Source: Bin5 sp965220715 (GTDB lineage Bacteria; Chloroflexota; Anaerolineae; Caldilineales; Caldilineaceae). From it: a stretch of 64,000 bases of DNA. Within the stretch, counting starts at the first letter, position 1; every line of letters starts with the position of its first letter. Under the pieces are notes generated by a model. The model worked only from the letters and a program-made list of their open reading frames with translations, was not told the DNA's origin and ran no database searches. Both the position numbers and the translations under genes were made by a program. Below are positions 60,635-64,000 of the stretch, one piece after another. Location: the NCBI GenBank assembly GCA_965220715.1, contig OZ244843.1, forward strand, positions 3,720,001 through 3,784,000, in the 5' to 3' direction.

Positions 60635-62026
60635 TCAGGTGGACTGCGGCAGGTTTCCGCGGATTTCGGCGATCACCGGGTCGATTTCCTCGATTTTGCC
60701 GAACTCATCATCCCAGAAGATCTGGCTGGCCATTCGCTCGATGAAGTCGCGACTGTAGCCGAAGCGGGTCCACAAGTCAAGTTTCATCGTCTGAAGCCGT
60801 TCGTGTTCCCCGGGCCGGTTCAGGTCAATGATCTCTCCTACTGAAGCGCCAAGAAATACCGCCTTGGCCCAGGTTTCCAGTGTATCCAGGTCAGGCCGGC
60901 GGCCGTGGCGCTGGTAGAGGTCTGCGCTGACTGACGGGTAGCGATCGTAGCTGTCAGTTGCTATGGTAACGACGTTATCCTGCGGGCCCAGTCCAAGATA
61001 TTTGGCCGTCTTGACGGCGCCGACGATGTTGCATATGCAGCTGGGGCCAAACTTGCCGCGCAGCGCCTGTGCTTCAGCGCTTCCGACCCCGAGCCGGTCG
61101 ACCAGCGCATCTGTCCCCGATTGGATCACTTCCATCCCCTGCACGGTCTCCTCATCGTTGATGAGCATGAGCAGATCGGTGTTGTAAACGTTATGGATGA
61201 GCGTAACCATCTTGTCGCCGATGCCTTCGATGCGGTGCTGGCCCTGGCCGCCGTTGAAGAGGGTCGCGCACTGTCGGGGTTCAAGCGCTACCGTTCGGGC
61301 GTCGGGGTAGAGTGACTTGACATGGTCCCCGGCTGCGAGCGTGCCGGCACTGCCGGGCGCGCTTACAAAAGCGGCAACCTGGCCGTTGCCAACATTGGCG
61401 GCGGCACTCTCAACGGCATCGCCGGTGACGTAGCGGTGGAAGCGGTAGTTGGGCATCAGTTCGAACTGCGCCAGGACTACATACTTTTCCGGCTTGCTTA
61501 CATATTCATTGTGGGTACGTTCCAGGGTCAGGATTACGTCCGACTCGGTGCCAGGCGTGAGGTCCAGTTCACCACCGTATTTGCGGATGCGTTCGTACCG
61601 TTCCTGGCTCATCGTGTCTGGCATCACGACAACGGCCTGGTAGCCTTTCAGTGCGCTTACGTAGGCCGTTCCGATGCCGAAGTTGCCTGTGCTGGGGCCG
61701 ATGATGCTGCGGTCGCCCGGTCGCAAACCGTTCAATGCCTCGGCCTCGGCCAGGGTTGTGTAGGCAGGCCCGACTTTCATTGAACCACTTGGGAAGTTGC
61801 GGCCGCTGAGAACGATTATATTGGCCTGGACGCCGGTTAACTCCTTTGGCAGGATGATGCTCTCTACCTCTGTGCCGGTATTTTTCCAGTTGACGTTGAA
61901 GAGGTTGAGTGGGGCCAACTCGCTTGCATTCAAGGCGGTTGAGGCAGCCGAACGAACGCCGGTTGGCAGGCGTGTAGGATCGCGCATTTCCGCGTAAGTT
62001 GGGCCGGGTACGATGGGTCGGTTCAC
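60635..62026 (-). CDS. PLP-dependent lyase-like protein (cysteine synthase/threonine synthase fold)
   Basis: A 463-residue fold-type II PLP enzyme of the group often named pyridoxal-5'-phosphate-dependent protein subunit beta. The head PGPTYAEMRDPTRLP is typical, the cofactor Lys is in SGSMKVGPAY, and the phosphate loop is in APGSAGTLAAGD. PSTGNFGIGTAY binds the substrate carboxylate side. The reaction is not known for this subgroup; amino-acid beta- or gamma-elimination or replacement is likely. It is upstream neighbour of no operon partner; threonine synthase lies 223 bases upstream on the same strand. Confidence 0.85.
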   Translation of the reverse strand: MNRPIVPGPTYAEMRDPTRLPTGVRSAASTALNASELAPLNLFNVNWKNTGTEVESIILPKELTGVQANIIVLSGRNFPSGSMKVGPAYTTLAEAEALNGLRPGDRSIIGPSTGNFGIGTAYVSALKGYQAVVVMPDTMSQERYERIRKYGGELDLTPGTESDVILTLERTHNEYVSKPEKYVVLAQFELMPNYRFHRYVTGDAVESAAANVGNGQVAAFVSAPGSAGTLAAGDHVKSLYPDARTVALEPRQCATLFNGGQGQHRIEGIGDKMVTLIHNVYNTDLLMLINDEETVQGMEVIQSGTDALVDRLGVGSAEAQALRGKFGPSCICNIVGAVKTAKYLGLGPQDNVVTIATDSYDRYPSVSADLYQRHGRRPDLDTLETWAKAVFLGASVGEIIDLNRPGEHERLQTMKLDLWTRFGYSRDFIERMASQIFWDDEFGKIEEIDPVIAEIRGNLPQST

Positions 62027-62127
62027 AGCGAGTTCTCTCCTACATGAGTTCGAGGCACTTCATAACTAATGAAAACTAGGGGAACGGCCTCCTAATCGTA
62101 ACAGATGGACTGGAGTCTGGCGAACCT

Positions 62128-62164
62128 GAGGCGGCTCAGGCGGATGGCTCGAGTGTTACACTCG
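62128..62164. other. Two small hairpins after threonine synthase
   Basis: CCTGAG-GCGG-CTCAGG (62128-62143) and CGAGTG-TTA-CACTCG (62149-62163) lie about 90 bases beyond the thrC-like stop on the minus strand. They may together end that transcript; no T run is present. Confidence 0.35.
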
Positions 62165-62249
62165 GGACAGTCAACCGGACAGGGAGGTTTTGGGAGGCCC
62201 TCCATAGAGCGAGCCGGTAGCGGGTCCACCACTGTCAGCAAGGAATTGT

Positions 62250-63626
62250 TCAAATCTTCAGATTCTCTGCCACAGCATCCAGTGTGGGCGGAATGACGAT
62301 AGGTTCACCGGCTATGCGCATGGCCGCGGGTACGTCCTTCAGTCCGCTGCCAGTATTGATGACGACAACAGTTTCGCCATGATTAATGAGTCCTTGGCTT
62401 TGGGCCGCCTGCAGGCCGGCAAGGGCCGCTGCGCCGGCCGGTTCACCAAAGACTCCGCCCAAACGGGCCAGGGGCAGGATCGCCTGGAGAATTGCTTCGT
62501 CCTCAACAAGTATAAATGCCCCGCCGCTTTCCCGTACTGCCCGTAGCGCTTTGACGGCGTCGCGGGGACTGTTTACGCTGATCGAGTCAGCGGCCGTCGT
62601 CGCCTTGACAGGCACGGGCAGGTCCAAGCCGTCGCGCCAGGCATTATGAATGGCGGCGCTGCCGGTGGACTGCACGCCGAAAATACGGGGGACAATGTCG
62701 ATCCACCCTAGAGCGTGCATTTCCCGAAATCCCTTATGAACGCCGCCGATGATCGAACCGTCGCCGACGGAGACGAAAACGGAGTCAGGTGACTCAAATG
62801 GTGAGCTTTGCCCGTCACTTTGTGCCGGACGCCCGTGGTCCTTGGGCTCGGAGAGCTGCGCGGCAATCTCGAAACTTACCGTCTTTTTGCCTTCCGTCAT
62901 CAATGGGTTAAAGCCTGTATTTCGATTGTACCAGCCGAATTCTTCGCTGGCGCGTACGCAGAGATCGAAGGCGTCGTCGTACGAGCCGTCGACCACCAGA
63001 ACCTGGCTGCCATAGACCAGGAGTTGGGCGATCTTGGCCTGAGGCGCCGAACGGGGAACGAAAATGACAGTAGAGTGGGCGGCCGCCGCAGCCATAGCGG
63101 CCAGCGCGGCCGCGGCGTTGCCGGTGCTTGCCGTGGCGACCACTTCCCGCCCTGTCTCGCGGGCACGAGCAACTGCGATGGCCGATGCCCGATCCTTGAA
63201 GGAGCCGGATGGATTGCGGCCGTCGTCCTTGATATAAAGGTGGGTCAGCCCCATTGCGTCGGCGAGACGACGGGCGGGTAGCAAAGGAGTGTCTCCAACG
63301 GGTAGTGGTGGAAGAGATTCCGGACGTACGGGAAGCAAAGGCCACCATCGCTCGAGAGTTCGGACGGAAAACTGTGACGGAGGAGACTGCGAATTGGCGA
63401 TGTCGGAAACGGACGGCGCCATGGTAACGGACTTTTCGCCGCCAGAGTGTCCATTTCGCATAGCCGCGATGGCTTCGTAATCATAGACGGCGTCCAGATG
63501 GCCCAGGTCACTGCCGAGGTTGGGACGGCAGGGGCAGACATACTCGACCGAGTTTGGCAGGAAAAACTGCCCACAACGAAGGCATTGCAAGCCGGTTAGG
63601 AATGTCTCCGTGAGGGATTGTGCCAT
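62250..63626 (-). CDS. thrC: Threonine synthase
   Basis: A 458-residue PLP enzyme making threonine from O-phosphohomoserine. Start at 63626 with AAGGAAATG upstream; the open frame continues further without a good site. Residues 10-35 have a zinc-ribbon-like CLRCGQFF and CPCRPN, typical of the plant/Chloroflexota type. The cofactor Lys is in GSFKDRASAIAVA, the phosphate loop in ASTGNAAAALAA, and the SVGDGSIIGGVHKG block follows. A loop at about 265-290 (LSEPKDHGRPAQSDGQSSPFE) looks like a lineage insert. Other threonine genes are not in the window. Confidence 0.9.
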   Translation of the reverse strand: MAQSLTETFLTGLQCLRCGQFFLPNSVEYVCPCRPNLGSDLGHLDAVYDYEAIAAMRNGHSGGEKSVTMAPSVSDIANSQSPPSQFSVRTLERWWPLLPVRPESLPPLPVGDTPLLPARRLADAMGLTHLYIKDDGRNPSGSFKDRASAIAVARARETGREVVATASTGNAAAALAAMAAAAAHSTVIFVPRSAPQAKIAQLLVYGSQVLVVDGSYDDAFDLCVRASEEFGWYNRNTGFNPLMTEGKKTVSFEIAAQLSEPKDHGRPAQSDGQSSPFESPDSVFVSVGDGSIIGGVHKGFREMHALGWIDIVPRIFGVQSTGSAAIHNAWRDGLDLPVPVKATTAADSISVNSPRDAVKALRAVRESGGAFILVEDEAILQAILPLARLGGVFGEPAGAAALAGLQAAQSQGLINHGETVVVINTGSGLKDVPAAMRIAGEPIVIPPTLDAVAENLKI

Positions 63627-63824
63627 GGCCCCATTTCCTTTCGAATGGCTGAAACTTCCTGCCGATATGGTATAGTAGAAGTCCTGGATTCGTTTGGCAA
63701 GTCCCATCTCGCTCACGTTCGGAAAGATCGGTACGACAGCGGGGGGAAAGCTGCCGGGGCGGAAGCCCATTTCGAAACGACCGGACAGGCCAGGCAAAAG
63801 CATTTAGGAGAACAGTTCTCATAG

Positions 63825-64000
63825 ATGAACGGTAATACCGGTGTCAACCATTTCAGTGCCAGAATGTCGACGCGGGTGCTGGCTGTCAGCGATGTGCTCG
63901 CATTCCTGTTGTTCGCCATTGTTGGGGATATGTTTCATAGCGGGGGAGGGCCGGTGGACTGGCTGATAAACGCCCCTCGTATCGTCGCGCCGTTTCTGGT
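63825..64000 (+). CDS. DUF3054-like membrane protein, N-terminal part (partial)
   Basis: The frame opens at ATG 63825 (GGAGAA lies 12-17 bases upstream) and is cut by the window end after 58 codons. It contains LAVSDVLAFLLFAIVGDMFH, then PVDWLINAPRIVAPFL, which fits the start of DUF3054 proteins (a D..A..LFA..G..SH helix followed by a second helix). Function of that family is unknown. It is divergent from threonine synthase. Confidence 0.6.
   Translation, partial: MNGNTGVNHFSARMSTRVLAVSDVLAFLLFAIVGDMFHSGGGPVDWLINAPRIVAPFL

Overview
The window (64 kb, fairly GC-rich) reads like chromosomal DNA of an uncultured Chloroflexota bacterium, possibly a Caldilinea-like or sponge/host-associated lineage. 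This rests on gene content (many oligopeptide- and sugar-type ABC importers with lipoprotein binding proteins, three phytanoyl-CoA dioxygenase-like genes, ECF importer, PLP-dependent 'subunit beta' protein, DnaA-domain accessory protein) and on the style of the repeats; no rRNA or marker phylogeny is present, so the placement is an inference.

Layout. 0-5.7 kb (minus): an OmpR-type response regulator and histidine kinase followed by two lipoproteins sharing a domain found once in one and four times in the other, then a partial secreted protein. 5.7-16.7 kb: an accessory island. It holds an MsbA-like ABC exporter flanked by dispersed repeats, a plasmid/phage-like replication initiator (winged-helix N-terminus, DnaA domain I-like C-terminus, palindromic iteron-like repeats inside the gene) broken by an IS982-family element with a clean 7-bp target duplication, a small FxLYD-like lipoprotein, a group II intron RNA remnant, about 1.7 kb of repeat-rich non-coding DNA and a complete IS66-family element. 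16.8-20.2 kb: mltG, a 20-copy 58-bp tandem repeat array, and tRNA-Leu(UAA) with a textbook promoter.

20.2-27.6 kb (plus): a complete dipeptide/oligopeptide-type ABC importer (binding protein, permease, two ATPases, permease) with a PhyH oxygenase. 28.1-34.1 kb (minus): a catabolic cluster of PhyH, a second permease pair, amidohydrolase, Rieske ferredoxin and SIS-domain protein. 34.5-40.1 kb (minus): an ECF importer (S, A', A, T) with strong hairpins in its leader and spacer, and an orphan family-5 binding protein. 40.2-45.8 kb (minus): a sugar importer (binding protein, two permeases), a frameshifted PhyH and a PfkB kinase. 46.6-48.8 kb: a dimethylformamidase-like protein with a LamG-like domain.

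50.1-57.1 kb (plus): copper ATPase copA, cytochrome c biogenesis ccmF and a ccmI-like gene, a zinc alcohol dehydrogenase and a degenerate metallo-beta-lactamase-fold protein. 57.2-59.1 kb (minus): an arsenic cassette (arsR with a palindromic operator, arsM, a truncated MFS transporter). 59.2-64 kb: xseA (apparently leaderless), two PLP-dependent enzymes including threonine synthase, and the start of a DUF3054-like membrane protein.

The most interesting signal is the disrupted replication initiator: removing the IS and one target copy in silico restores one open frame, and its GGTCACNGTGACC repeats keep the palindrome while the encoded residue changes, as expected for an origin lying inside an initiator gene.
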